From Pedobacter sp. ok626 (GTDB lineage: Bacteria > Bacteroidota > Bacteroidia > Sphingobacteriales > Sphingobacteriaceae), in assembly GCF_900100435.1 (NCBI RefSeq), contig NZ_FNEX01000009.1:186001-250000 (forward strand): a DNA stretch of 64,000 bases. Reading direction: 5' to 3'. The position numbers were made by a program, and so were the translations under genes. The stretch's first letter is position 1. Each line of letters begins with the position of its first letter. Positions 53,862-63,951 of this stretch are shown here, piece after piece. The notes under the pieces were generated by a model. That model ran no database searches. It worked only from the letters and a program-made list of their open reading frames with translations, and was not told the origin of the DNA.

Positions 53862-56096
53862 TTAATTAATTATTTTGACGTGTTGAACCTGGAAATATCC
53901 ATTAACAGGTGTTCCAGGAGTAGCATTAGAGGGATCAATGCGTAATTGCTTTAATGTTCCCGTCCATCCTGGAACAGTACTCACATCTATGGTATAAGTT
54001 GTAAAATCAGAATAAGGATTCAATGCAAAAGACACCTGTTTCGCATTATTCCATGTCAGATCAGTAGTCGTAGTAAAATAAACCTGTCCGATCGTTTGCG
54101 GAGAAGAGTTCTTGATCCTGACCACTACATATCGGCAGTTTGCGAGACTGAGATTCAGGTTATCACCGGATAGTACAAATGCATCGGCCCCGGTTATCTT
54201 TCCACCTATATAATTCCCGGCAGCGGCAGACCAGCCAAAATTATTAATCTGCTGTCCGGCTGTCCAACCTTCTGAAGCTGACATGAAATTCCATCCCTGA
54301 CTACCTACATGTATATAATCCACACTAAAATTACCTGCAGTGTTACTGCCAGGAACCGCATTTGAAGGATCTATCCTCAACTGTTTAAGTGTTCCCTGCC
54401 AGGTTGGAATATCAGCCATATTGATGGTATAATTGGTAAGGGAGCTGTTCGCAACCATTGCAAAGTCCTTTCTTTTATCCTCAGACCAGCCGGTACTTGC
54501 TGTAGTTGTAAAATAAACCTGTCCAACGGTATTCGCGGAAGCATTGCTGATGCCAATCTGAACAAGTTTTTCAGTGCCCATATTATACCCCACAGAGTTT
54601 GCTGAAAGTATAAAAGCATCATTTCCAGTCAGAGTTCCACCTATTTTACCTGCATTGTTCCATCCGAAACCACTGATATCATTTCCAGATGTCCAACCTT
54701 CAGCACCTGCAGCAAATGACCAGACTTTCACCTCATTGCTCAGCCATTTTTTTGCGGCCTGCACAAATGGGCTTGTGGGACTATGCGATACGGCGAAAGC
54801 CGAACCTGCAGGTTCTCTTCCCCAGCCGAATACAGCAACCATAGCAGCTCCATGACCAAACATATCACCAAAATAGGCATCAGCCTGTGCAAAAGAGCCG
54901 TTCACACCAATGCTATAACCTTCTGCATTGGCAAAATTTTTCTGTTGTGGATCCACCAGATTGATCTCTGCTGTTAAGGTGTTCAGGTTATAAGGACAGC
55001 TTACCGGTGAAAGCGTGAAACCGGGTGTTGAGTAATTGTTAACAGCGGTCCAGATTGGTGGCGCAAATGTGGTCGATAAACTGGGTTGACTGGACTTTAC
55101 CCCCACTATATGTGAAAAGATCTTTTCCCTTGGAATCCCGGTGTCATAAGCTGTTTTAGCTAAAAACTCAGAATAATCATGGATCACCTGATATAGTCTA
55201 TCCTTGTTATAAGCCGTGTAACCTAAGGTATGCAACGCCGCATATCCGAGTTTTCCTGCCTCCCAGCTTTGCATCTGGTCCCCTAATATTGCATTTACTG
55301 GCAGCGAAGAGGGATTCACATTATAAAGCGTATTATCAGTCGAATAATCGGGAATATGTGTTTCCCAGCCAATAGCCATTCCTGCAAACAAGTAGCCCTT
55401 TCCATTTGCTTTTAGCTGGTTATACCGTGTATTCAGTACCGACAATACACCATTTTCAAGCTGACTTTTTACAAAAGCTCTGAAGCCCGGCGATTGCAGG
55501 TTTGGGAAAGCCTGGGCATGCATCCAGGCACCCCAGTTGAACCAGAAATAAGGAAGGCGACCGTTAGATTGCCCACCCCATGTTTCTGTTCCCGAAGGAA
55601 ATGATACCCATTCGCACCATGACGGATCATTGTAAAATTTAGGCATAGCATTTCCGCCAAACTCAGTCGTATAATTATTGATATCATCCAGCTGGAAATA
55701 TACCGGAACGTTGTATTTTTCTGCAATATCAAAAGCTTTATTAATCTGGTATTGCATCTGCTGAACCGATTGCGTGAGCAACATTGGCCCGGGCAAACCA
55801 AATGCGTATTTATAAGGAGCGTCTGTGTTAACTGGTCCGAAAATCTGTGGAAGTTCCCCTACAAACGTATAGGCCGAATTTGCATCTTTACCTGTGTTTT
55901 CGCTATCAGCCTGATCAACGCTGGTATTAGTTAGAAAAAAAACAATATAACGTTCCTGTGCGGCGGTTAACGATGTACTACCGATATTTTGCACTTCATT
56001 TGCTTTGACAGTTTCTTTATTTTCAGCATTAGGCTTTTTACAGCCCAAAGCAGTGGCAACTAAAAGCGTTAAGCTGATAAGTTTTATGACAACCAT
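53862..56096 (-). CDS. Surface glycosidase-like lipoprotein with two C-terminal repeat modules
   Basis: The 744-residue protein has a lipoprotein signal (LVATALGC, Cys19). Residues about 45-465 look like a TIM-barrel hydrolase (NVPVYFQLDDINNYTT, LFAGMAIGWETHIPDY, FGWGREPAGS), family not certain. Two similar modules of about 135 residues follow (about 470-605 and 606-744), each with GWTxGxxIxxFGW, TVGQVYFTTT or its TIGQVYFTTT variant, and GTLKQLRIDPSNA. They look like carbohydrate-binding beta sandwiches. It comes 39 bases after SusD and 8 bases before the nucleoside hydrolase fusion, the position of a surface enzyme or binding protein. Confidence 0.72.
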   Translation of the reverse strand: MVVIKLISLTLLVATALGCKKPNAENKETVKANEVQNIGSTSLTAAQERYIVFFLTNTSVDQADSENTGKDANSAYTFVGELPQIFGPVNTDAPYKYAFGLPGPMLLTQSVQQMQYQINKAFDIAEKYNVPVYFQLDDINNYTTEFGGNAMPKFYNDPSWCEWVSFPSGTETWGGQSNGRLPYFWFNWGAWMHAQAFPNLQSPGFRAFVKSQLENGVLSVLNTRYNQLKANGKGYLFAGMAIGWETHIPDYSTDNTLYNVNPSSLPVNAILGDQMQSWEAGKLGYAALHTLGYTAYNKDRLYQVIHDYSEFLAKTAYDTGIPREKIFSHIVGVKSSQPSLSTTFAPPIWTAVNNYSTPGFTLSPVSCPYNLNTLTAEINLVDPQQKNFANAEGYSIGVNGSFAQADAYFGDMFGHGAAMVAVFGWGREPAGSAFAVSHSPTSPFVQAAKKWLSNEVKVWSFAAGAEGWTSGNDISGFGWNNAGKIGGTLTGNDAFILSANSVGYNMGTEKLVQIGISNASANTVGQVYFTTTASTGWSEDKRKDFAMVANSSLTNYTINMADIPTWQGTLKQLRIDPSNAVPGSNTAGNFSVDYIHVGSQGWNFMSASEGWTAGQQINNFGWSAAAGNYIGGKITGADAFVLSGDNLNLSLANCRYVVVRIKNSSPQTIGQVYFTTTTDLTWNNAKQVSFALNPYSDFTTYTIDVSTVPGWTGTLKQLRIDPSNATPGTPVNGYFQVQHVKIIN

Positions 56097-56135
56097 AACT
56101 ATTTAATTAAAGTTTACATTCGGTTCAGGTGATGT

Positions 56136-57869
56136 TTACCAACCAGGGTTCTGGTTGAGGTTAAAGTCCGGAATTATAGCAGTTTCCTTGATTGGAATAG
56201 GCATAATCAGAAACTTATCACTCCATGCATTTCTGCGTTCAGTTACAAAGCGGGCATAAGTAAAGCTATTGTTCGGTTGCTTTGTAATCTCCATACCAGT
56301 AACCAGTTTATCTGTCTTATCCAGTATTTTCCATCTGCGTACATCCCAGAAACGGTGTTCTTCAAAAGCGAGCTCTACCCCACGTTCCTTGCGGATACGG
56401 TTCTGAAATTCCTGTTGTGATAAAGTGGTTGGAAAATTGGGCATATTCGCCCTAAACCTCACTTTATTGACTGCGTTTTGCGCTATTGTGGTTGGTCCGT
56501 TGGCTTCATTTTCTGCCTCCGCGAGATTAAGATAAAGTTCTGCCAGGCGGTATTTTTTCCAGCGCGTATCTTCTGGCTGGCCCGATTGTAAACGAGGATC
56601 AATAAATTTACGTAAATAATAACCTGTGCGTGTAAAGGCCCAACCTATAGGTGCTTTCAATAACTGATCCGCCCCACCTACATAAGTTTCCATAATATGT
56701 ACATTTCCTGCTATATTATCATAAGCAGCCCCATTGTACCAAACGGTCGCATAAAATCTCGGATCGCGCCCAACATAAGGCTGCGAAGGATCATATCCCG
56801 AGGCTGGATTGAGGATCGGCTGTGTATGATCTAAATCCTGATAGCCTGTAATAACCGGCTCACCTGTAGCTTGCATATCGTAACTGTCTACCAATTCCTG
56901 GCTTGGAGTAGCCCCCACCTTAAACATTCCAGGTTTACTTGGAATACTATTGATGATACTGAATACAGGATCTACTTGCCCCTCGAAAACCTCGTAAATT
57001 GTTTCTTTATCCCTTGGTGAAGTGCTGATATCGGTTTTGCTCAGAAAATAATCTCCATAATTGTCTACCAACGCATAACCTTGTGTGGTCAGCGCATTGA
57101 TGGCACTCTGTGCCGCCAGTGACGCAGCTTCCCATTTACTTTTATCGTTAGCGGCATTCCACAACGGACTGGCATTATACAACAAAGCCTGAGACTTTAC
57201 CGCGTAGGCTACCGCTTTTGTAAACCGTCCGCGCTCTGCTTCCGTGGTAATACGCATTGGCATACTGTTGTTCGCAATAACTTCATCACACTCTTTTACA
57301 ATAAAATTTACACAATCCTGGAAAGCCGGACGTTTAAGCGTTGTATAATCAAAATCATTTGTGAAGGGTGCCGTTACCACAGGCATGGGACCGTATTCTT
57401 TAATGAGTTCCCAGTAATAAAACGCACGCAATAACTGCGCTTCCGCACGAAAACGCTCCCTGTTGGTTGCACTCGGGATATTGGCAGTCTGGATGTTTTG
57501 CAGGAATACGTTCGCATCTCTGATACCTGCCCAGAAAGTACCATAATGATAAACACCTTTACCTCTCTCCTGGTGTGCGTGCAAAGGACTGCCGCTGGCA
57601 TTCAGACTACCTGCCGACCAAGCCATTACCGCACCACTGTAAGCATAAGCCTCATCAGAAAAAGGTGCCAGGAAATCAAAAAAACCGTACTTCCAGAAGT
57701 AACTTGGCATTTGTCCGTAAACTCTGTTCAGATAAGCCTCTGTTCGTTTCTCATCTTTAAATATATCATCAAGTGTTGTCCGGCCATCAGGTGTGATGTT
57801 CAGATAATCTTTCGTACAGCCCGCTGCCAGGAAAGAAAGCAACATAAAAATTCTTAAAATATTTTTCAT
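56136..57869 (-). CDS. SusD/RagB nutrient-binding lipoprotein
   Basis: The 577-residue protein has a lipoprotein signal (LSFLAAGC, Cys18), the SusD start TKDYLNITPDGRTTLDDIFKDE, the tetratricopeptide-like helices (FRAEAQLLRAFYYWELIKEYGPMPVV), and the C-terminal NFPTTLSQQEFQNRIRKERGVELAFEEHRFWDVRRW. SusD proteins sit on the cell surface as a lid on the SusC barrel and bind the incoming oligosaccharide or nucleoside. It follows susC by 12 bases. By locus similarity this is RusD-like. Confidence 0.95.
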   Translation of the reverse strand: MKNILRIFMLLSFLAAGCTKDYLNITPDGRTTLDDIFKDEKRTEAYLNRVYGQMPSYFWKYGFFDFLAPFSDEAYAYSGAVMAWSAGSLNASGSPLHAHQERGKGVYHYGTFWAGIRDANVFLQNIQTANIPSATNRERFRAEAQLLRAFYYWELIKEYGPMPVVTAPFTNDFDYTTLKRPAFQDCVNFIVKECDEVIANNSMPMRITTEAERGRFTKAVAYAVKSQALLYNASPLWNAANDKSKWEAASLAAQSAINALTTQGYALVDNYGDYFLSKTDISTSPRDKETIYEVFEGQVDPVFSIINSIPSKPGMFKVGATPSQELVDSYDMQATGEPVITGYQDLDHTQPILNPASGYDPSQPYVGRDPRFYATVWYNGAAYDNIAGNVHIMETYVGGADQLLKAPIGWAFTRTGYYLRKFIDPRLQSGQPEDTRWKKYRLAELYLNLAEAENEANGPTTIAQNAVNKVRFRANMPNFPTTLSQQEFQNRIRKERGVELAFEEHRFWDVRRWKILDKTDKLVTGMEITKQPNNSFTYARFVTERRNAWSDKFLIMPIPIKETAIIPDFNLNQNPGW

Positions 57870-57881
57870 CTTATCTTCTGA

Positions 57882-60800
57882 TTAAAAAGTGAAGTTTACA
57901 CCAAAATTATACAGCCTAGTAATCGGGTAGTCGCGACTGTTCGTCAGCTCCGGATCAAACTCCGTTGTGGGTAGTTTATCCCAAGTAAAGAGGTTCAGGC
58001 CGTTGGCATAAATACGCAAACGTTTCGCGCCAATCGCACTGCTCCATTTGGATGGCAAACTATAGCCAATTTCCATGTTTTTTAATCTCAGATAGCTCGC
58101 ATTGAGAATGAAAAATGAGTTTGGCCTTTCATTGGGATTAGATTGGGTAGAAATACGGGGATAATTGATTGGTAATCCGTTTGCCGCACGTTCTGCTGTC
58201 CAACTCTCCAGATGCCTGGACACATAGTTTTTGTCAGCAAAAACTCCTTGATCACTATAATAGTTAGAAACACTTGAAATACCCTGAAACAAGACACTAA
58301 AATCCAATCCTTTATAAGTCAGGTTAAATGCTGCTCCATACTGATATTCAGGAACGGTTGAATACCCAATCGGTGCCATATCTCTTTCATTGATCAGATT
58401 ATCGTTGTTCAGGTCCTTGTATTTAAAATCACCTGGCCTGGATTCATGCCCGCCTACATTTTGCACAGGAGAATTGGCGATGTCATTCGCATCGGTAAAA
58501 TACCGGTCTACCTGATATCCAAACATCTGTCCTATCCGGTAACCGGTTTCCCTATAGCGGTAAGCATAATCTTCGGGTAGCAGAGGTTCATCCGCATAAA
58601 TTTGTCTATTTGTCGCATAATTCAGATTAACACGGGCCAATACAGACAGATCCTTGCTGAAGGATTTCTTATAATTCAATTCAACTTCAAATCCTTTGTT
58701 TTCTACCACACCTATATTTACCGGTGGCAATACTGAGATAGGAAGTCCGTTCAGTTCCGGAATCGTTCCCCTGTTACGCAAGATGTTGTCTCTCTTTTCA
58801 TAAAACACATCAGCTACCAGATTAAACTGGTTAAATAATCCCATCTCCAACCCGAGATTGTATTTTTTTGCAACCTCCCATTGTAACTGCGCGTTTTTTA
58901 ATAAATTATAATTGATGGTTTGAGCATTGCCCAGGCTACCGGAGAAACCGCCTCCAACAACCTGTATATCATCCAGGTATAAAAACCTTCTGCTTCCTAT
59001 GCGGTCGTTACCCACTTTACCGAACGAACCTCTTAATTTCAACAGATTCACGACAGGATTATTCTGTAGAAACGACTCATTGGAGATGAGCCAGCTGGCG
59101 GAAACTGCCGGAAAAAATCCGAAACGCTGGCCCTCGGCAAATTGTTCAGATCCGTTGTAACCTGCATTAAACTCCAGAAAGTACCGCGAGTTGTAGCCAT
59201 AGGTAAATCTGGAAGCCAGTCCCATTAACTTGAACGGCAACTCATTATTGATTACATTATTTTGTTGCTGATACAGCAACATACCTGAAAAATCATGTTT
59301 TCCAATAGTTTTTGCATAATTTATGAAACCCTGAAAATTAGATAAGGTTTCAAAATTCCGTCCTCCGCCAATGGATAATGGGGTATTCTGGTCATTATTG
59401 AACGGCCGATAATACACGCTGTCGCGCCCGTCCGCTCCTTGTAAATTAGGATTAATGATCTGTATGTATTTTTCATACTTCCTTGTCGCCTCAAGATTAT
59501 TAACTGTGCGTGCATCGAATGAAACCACCGCCCTTGCCGATAAACCTTTGGTAATAAAGTCAAGATTTTGCTCCATACCATAAGTAGCCAATACATTACT
59601 CCTTTTCTGCTGTGTATAGCCAGAACGGTTGATTAAACCATATGCAGGATGGTCGATATCAGAATAGGTAATCACCTGTCCATCAGGTGTGAGAGGGCCG
59701 GGTACAACCGCTGGCATCCGGTTCATAAAATAGATGATCCAATCCGTTGGATTGTCACCACCCAAAGCATAAGGACTATTTCGCTGCTCCAGGTAACCTG
59801 CTACATTTAAAAATGCTTTTAAATTCTTATTCAGCTGAATATCAATATTAGATCTGAAGTTATAACGGTTAAGTTTAAAGCTCGGATCGTAACTAAGGTC
59901 TTTTTCAGTATTAAACTGTCCTCCCTGATTGAGATACCCGGCATTTACAAAATACTTCGTGGTTTTACTTGCCCCCGAGACATTCAGGTTATAGCGTTGC
60001 TGATAAGAATAATCTTTAATCAGCAATTTACGCCAGTCTGTATTTGCGTAACGCAGGGGGTCTTCCTGAGATTTATAATATTCCAATGACTTGCTTGAAT
60101 ATTCCGCAGGTAGACCGTCGTTTGTTAGTGCCAGATTTTTTAATGTTGCAAAGTCATAAGCATTAACCGGACTGATAAAGCGTGGAAAATCCTGCGCGCC
60201 GGCTTCTGCTACAAAATTGATTTCCGGAGTTTCAGAAGTTCCTCTTTTTGTAGTCACCAAAATAACACCGTTAGCTCCTCTAACCCCAAAAATAGCTGTA
60301 GATGAGGCATCCTTTAAGATTGTCACCGACTCCACCTCATTCGGATCAATATAAGTCAGATCACGCTCAATTCCGTCTACGAGGATGATGGGGCTTTGCG
60401 CGTTTACTGTTCCCTGTCCGCGGATGAACAACTGCGTAATGTCCCGACCAGGCTGACCACTACGTTGGATGGAAGTTAATCCAGGTAATCTTCCTGCCAG
60501 GGTTACCGCTAAATTTGCTGCAGGACTTTGTTTAATTTCTTTGGTTTTAATAGAAGAGATTGCCCCGGTAACCGTTTCCTTTTTTTGTGTACCGTAGGCT
60601 ACGACAACCACCTCATCCAGACCACCCGCTACGGCGATCAGCGAGACATTAATATTGCTCTCCGTTCCAACAGTAATTTCTTGTGTCTGGTAACCGATAT
60701 AACTAAATACCAGTACCGATCCAGGTTCAACCTGAATAGTATAACTTCCTTCCGAATTGGTAACGGTTCCCGTTTTGGTCCCCTTTATCAGGACAGACAC

Positions 60801-61244
60801 TCCAATAAGTGTTTCTCCTGTCTCATCCTTCACTTTACCTGTAACAGGCTTTTGTTCTGTCCTTACAGATGGTTTGTCCAGGGAGGGTTTGATGACTACC
60901 GTTTTATCCTTGATCTGATAGATCAATGGCTGTGCGGTAAAAATCTTATTCAGCGCCTCCTCGATGGTTACATCATTGAGCTGTGCCGTTACCGGCTTTG
61001 CTCTACCGAGTACCTCTTTTTTGATATACAGAAAATTATAGCCGCTTTGTTTTCTCAGCTGTTCTATAACGTCCTGCAGATCGGCATTCTTTGATGAAAG
61101 GGTTATTCTCTGAGCAACGCTGGAAGCGCTTACCTGCATCAGACCCATCAGCAATAAAAACACAGTTATTCTCATAACTAATAATATTTTTTCATATCGG
61201 CCAGCTATGGGCATAGCGGTCTTGATAAAAGCATTTAAATTCAT
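57882..61244 (-). CDS. SusC/RagA TonB-dependent transporter with STN signalling domain
   Basis: The 1120-residue outer-membrane protein has an N-terminal signal, an STN domain (about 45-115, ITLSSKNADLQDVIEQLRK, VTIEEALNKIF), a carboxypeptidase-like domain (about 135-205, VTGKVKDETGETLIGVSV), a plug (LFIRGQGTVNAQSPIILVDG) and a 22-strand barrel ending YNFGVNFTF. The STN domain is known to contact a FecR anti-sigma factor, and such a gene lies directly upstream. It imports the substrate bound by SusD using TonB energy and reports its presence to the sigma factor. Confidence 0.95.
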   Translation of the reverse strand: MNLNAFIKTAMPIAGRYEKILLVMRITVFLLLMGLMQVSASSVAQRITLSSKNADLQDVIEQLRKQSGYNFLYIKKEVLGRAKPVTAQLNDVTIEEALNKIFTAQPLIYQIKDKTVVIKPSLDKPSVRTEQKPVTGKVKDETGETLIGVSVLIKGTKTGTVTNSEGSYTIQVEPGSVLVFSYIGYQTQEITVGTESNINVSLIAVAGGLDEVVVVAYGTQKKETVTGAISSIKTKEIKQSPAANLAVTLAGRLPGLTSIQRSGQPGRDITQLFIRGQGTVNAQSPIILVDGIERDLTYIDPNEVESVTILKDASSTAIFGVRGANGVILVTTKRGTSETPEINFVAEAGAQDFPRFISPVNAYDFATLKNLALTNDGLPAEYSSKSLEYYKSQEDPLRYANTDWRKLLIKDYSYQQRYNLNVSGASKTTKYFVNAGYLNQGGQFNTEKDLSYDPSFKLNRYNFRSNIDIQLNKNLKAFLNVAGYLEQRNSPYALGGDNPTDWIIYFMNRMPAVVPGPLTPDGQVITYSDIDHPAYGLINRSGYTQQKRSNVLATYGMEQNLDFITKGLSARAVVSFDARTVNNLEATRKYEKYIQIINPNLQGADGRDSVYYRPFNNDQNTPLSIGGGRNFETLSNFQGFINYAKTIGKHDFSGMLLYQQQNNVINNELPFKLMGLASRFTYGYNSRYFLEFNAGYNGSEQFAEGQRFGFFPAVSASWLISNESFLQNNPVVNLLKLRGSFGKVGNDRIGSRRFLYLDDIQVVGGGFSGSLGNAQTINYNLLKNAQLQWEVAKKYNLGLEMGLFNQFNLVADVFYEKRDNILRNRGTIPELNGLPISVLPPVNIGVVENKGFEVELNYKKSFSKDLSVLARVNLNYATNRQIYADEPLLPEDYAYRYRETGYRIGQMFGYQVDRYFTDANDIANSPVQNVGGHESRPGDFKYKDLNNDNLINERDMAPIGYSTVPEYQYGAAFNLTYKGLDFSVLFQGISSVSNYYSDQGVFADKNYVSRHLESWTAERAANGLPINYPRISTQSNPNERPNSFFILNASYLRLKNMEIGYSLPSKWSSAIGAKRLRIYANGLNLFTWDKLPTTEFDPELTNSRDYPITRLYNFGVNFTF

Positions 61245-61329
61245 ACTTTTGGTTGTTTGGGTTTATTCAAGATTTCTTTTCGATTATTTTATCCGGATTT
61301 GATCCAGGTATTGAATAGCCCAGGCCTAT

Positions 61330-61359
61330 AACGTGGAAGTGGTGAGACACTTTCACGTT
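61330..61359. promoter_or_regulatory. Hairpin in the fecR-susC gap
   Basis: AACGTGGAA (61330-61338) pairs with TTTCACGTT (61351-61359), nine pairs with one G-T wobble. It lies in the 195-base leader of susC. On the minus strand no T run follows, so a terminator of fecR is doubtful; a leader structure is possible. Confidence 0.35.
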
Positions 61360-61439
61360 TTTATTGCACTAAGCTTCCCTAAAGGAGGTCAGGTAGGTCT
61401 TATTTTCATACGTCGTTTAGTATTTGGTTAAATATTTGG

Positions 61440-62639
61440 TTATTTACTTACTATAATTTTGTTTTTGATGATGCTGAATTTAACGAGGCCGGTAGACTGT
61501 AACATGTCCAGTAACTGGGTAATATCCTGATAGCGGGACACCGTTCCTTCCAGGCCGCTCTGCGGAATTTCTCCTTTATAAATAACCTCAACATCATACC
61601 AACGCGATACTTTGCGCATGATACTCTGAATGTTTTCATCTCTGAATTTAAAGAAACCCATTTTCCAGGCGATAGCCTCTTCTACATCCGCCTGACGGAC
61701 ATTGAGTCCATCCGCTGACAAAAGGGATTGTTCTCCTGGCTTCAGGATAGCCTGTTCTCCGCCCAGCGCTTTCCTGTCTGAATTAAATATTTGCACTTTT
61801 ACACAGCCTTCAATCAAGGTCGTTTTTACATTGTTTTCGTTAGCATAAGCATTCACATTAAAATGTGTTCCTAAAACTTCAATCCGCTGTCCTTTGCTCT
61901 CTACGATGAAAGGATGCTTTTTATCCCTGGAAATCTCAAAATAAGCCTCGCCGGTCAACTCTATCTTTCTTGTTGCATGTTTTGCAAAACTTACCGGGTA
62001 TTTAATTGTTGAAGCAGCGTTAAGCCAAACCTCACTCTGATCAGGTAAACGTATCCGATAAGTTTCTCCATTTGAAGTAGAAAGCGTATTCAGTTGATTA
62101 GAATTGTTAGCTGTACCGATTATTTCATAAACGATCTGACCATCTGCCGACTTTGAAATCTTTACACCAGCCTCTTTAGCAAGTTCACCGTTGGCAACAT
62201 CAGAAAGGACTATTTTCTTCCCATTTGCCAGGGTAAGCGTAGCCCTGTTTTTTCCAGGCGCAATGGCATGAGCAACAGTTGGCTGATTTGATGACACGGA
62301 GGTTTTATGATTGAAAAAGAATAAAGCACTGCCCATTACAATCAATATACATGCGGCGGCAACCAGATATTTATAACCCACTGTTTTTTTATTCAGTTGT
62401 ATGGTACGCATGCCCCCTTTATGTGAAAGTATGTCCTGCAGGATTTCCTGTTCATTCCGGATTTGCAAAGCAGATTTATCTTCAGCCATCGTGTCTGTCC
62501 ATAGCTGGTCCCAATGCATTTTAAGCTCCTGCTCTGCATCTTCATCCTGCAACAACTGATCAAACTCTTGCTGCTCATCCTCGGAAGCTGTTTTTTGTTT
62601 AATCTTATGATAGAGAAATATAATTCTATTTGGTTCCAT
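61440..62639 (-). CDS. FecR-type anti-sigma factor
   Basis: The 399-residue protein has a cytoplasmic N-terminal part, a single membrane helix near residues 87-107 (YLVAAACILIVMGSALFFF), the FecR core (YRIRLPDQSEVWLNAASTIKYPVSF..., GEAYFEISRDKKHPFIVES, GTHFNVNAY) and a C-terminal DUF4974 domain (FKFRDENIQSIMRKVSRWYDVEV). It holds the ECF sigma factor inactive until the SusC STN domain signals. It lies between the sigma and susC genes. Confidence 0.95.
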   Translation of the reverse strand: MEPNRIIFLYHKIKQKTASEDEQQEFDQLLQDEDAEQELKMHWDQLWTDTMAEDKSALQIRNEQEILQDILSHKGGMRTIQLNKKTVGYKYLVAAACILIVMGSALFFFNHKTSVSSNQPTVAHAIAPGKNRATLTLANGKKIVLSDVANGELAKEAGVKISKSADGQIVYEIIGTANNSNQLNTLSTSNGETYRIRLPDQSEVWLNAASTIKYPVSFAKHATRKIELTGEAYFEISRDKKHPFIVESKGQRIEVLGTHFNVNAYANENNVKTTLIEGCVKVQIFNSDRKALGGEQAILKPGEQSLLSADGLNVRQADVEEAIAWKMGFFKFRDENIQSIMRKVSRWYDVEVIYKGEIPQSGLEGTVSRYQDITQLLDMLQSTGLVKFSIIKNKIIVSK

Positions 62640-62859
62640 TATTACAAAGACACCCTACACCCGGCCACCGGGGGTATTGATTATAAAATAAATTGAAAAA
62701 TTATTTGTTAGTGGCAAATTTCATCCCACATTGAAAATTGTTGAGCAAAACTAGTGGGACCTGCTGTTAAAAATAACATCAAGTAATAAATTTCTTGCGG
62801 AAATGGGCTACATACATTACAAAGACACCAGTTAGGATAATCAAGGGGGCGTTGGAAAA

Positions 62860-63450
62860 TTAAAAAAGTTTTAAAATAGTGAGTATAGCAGCCACCCCGC
62901 TATGGTTACGCATCGCATTTCGTACAGATCGCAACGCTATTTTCATATATGACTGAACTGTTAACACTGAAATATTAAGTTGTTTAGCCGCTTCCTCATA
63001 CTTCAACCCCTGAATCTGGCACAAATTATATACTTCACGTTGCTGGGCTGGTAATTTTGCAATGGCTTTTTCAAGCAAACCTTTAGCTTCATTTAACAAT
63101 ATTGTTTCTTCTGTTTCATTGCTTTCATCTTTCCAGTCAATGGTAGCTTCTTTATTTTTACCAGCCTCTCGCCTTAACTGTCTTAATCTGTTATAACAAC
63201 GGTTTCGACACATTACCCTCAAGTAGCTTTCTATGTTATTTACATTAATCAATTCATCCCCTAACATCCAGATTTTTAACATCACTTCCTGCATCAATTC
63301 CTCGGCATAGGACTCCGAGTCGAGAATACGATAAGCAAAAAGAAAAACCGTTTTGCTATACCTATAGTAGAATAAGCTAAAAGCATGTTCATCACCTGCA
63401 GCTATCTTCTGCAACAGCTCGACATCATTATAATGCGGTTTTAGAACCAT
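62860..63450 (-). CDS. ECF sigma factor (FecI-like)
   Basis: The 196-residue sigma-70 family protein has region 2 (DEHAFSLFYYRYSKTVFLFAYRILDSESYAEELMQEVMLKIW) and region 4 (AIAKLPAQQREVYNLCQIQGLKYEEAAKQLNISVLTVQSYMKIALRSVR). It is the first gene of the locus, 220 bases before fecR. It should direct transcription of susC and the genes after it when substrate is present. Confidence 0.95.
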   Translation of the reverse strand: MVLKPHYNDVELLQKIAAGDEHAFSLFYYRYSKTVFLFAYRILDSESYAEELMQEVMLKIWMLGDELINVNNIESYLRVMCRNRCYNRLRQLRREAGKNKEATIDWKDESNETEETILLNEAKGLLEKAIAKLPAQQREVYNLCQIQGLKYEEAAKQLNISVLTVQSYMKIALRSVRNAMRNHSGVAAILTILKLF

Positions 63451-63951
63451 ACAGGATAATATTTGCTATAAATAAAGGTAAAGATATATTGCGAAAAGGT
63501 ATCGGCATTGAATAATTCCTAAACAACAAATCTATATATTTTTAAACAATGATACTTATTATTCGCCTAAATTGCATGAAGAGCTTATAGGAGTTTTTTT
63601 AAAAGCTAGGCTATCCAAGTGCTTAAAACAGTTTTGTATACACCCAGTAAATCGTCAATGTCTTAGATTGGTCTGAACGTCATCCATACATGCATGATCA
63701 ACTAATTGCAGAATTTTTAAATGAAATACTTAAAAAAGCATTCGATTCTCCGAATAACACACTTTTTTTTACACATTTTTGCTACAAAGGCTGTGCTATA
63801 TATGTGCCAGTTTATCTTAAAAAATGCAATTCAAATTCAGCTATTTTAACAGACAGCAGATGTCTTATTATTGTAATTAAAATTAACTTTCTAATTATTC
63901 TTTTTTCGATAATATACTTTTTAGTATACTTGCGTCGTAATATTAAAGCAT
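63451..63951. other. 501-base gap without a convincing gene
   Basis: This AT-rich stretch separates the sigma factor gene from the divergent TetR-type gene. An open frame at 63690-63968 has an unlikely mix of residues, overlaps the TetR start, and is not accepted. Apart from the small inverted repeat near its right end I see no structure. Confidence 0.5.
63913..63930. promoter_or_regulatory. Small inverted repeat before the TetR-type gene
   Basis: TATACT-TTTT-AGTATA (63913-63928) is a 6-bp inverted repeat merging into the palindrome AGTATACT (63923-63930), 21 bases before the ATG. TetR-type regulators often bind such sites to control themselves. The site is short and AT-rich. Confidence 0.35.
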
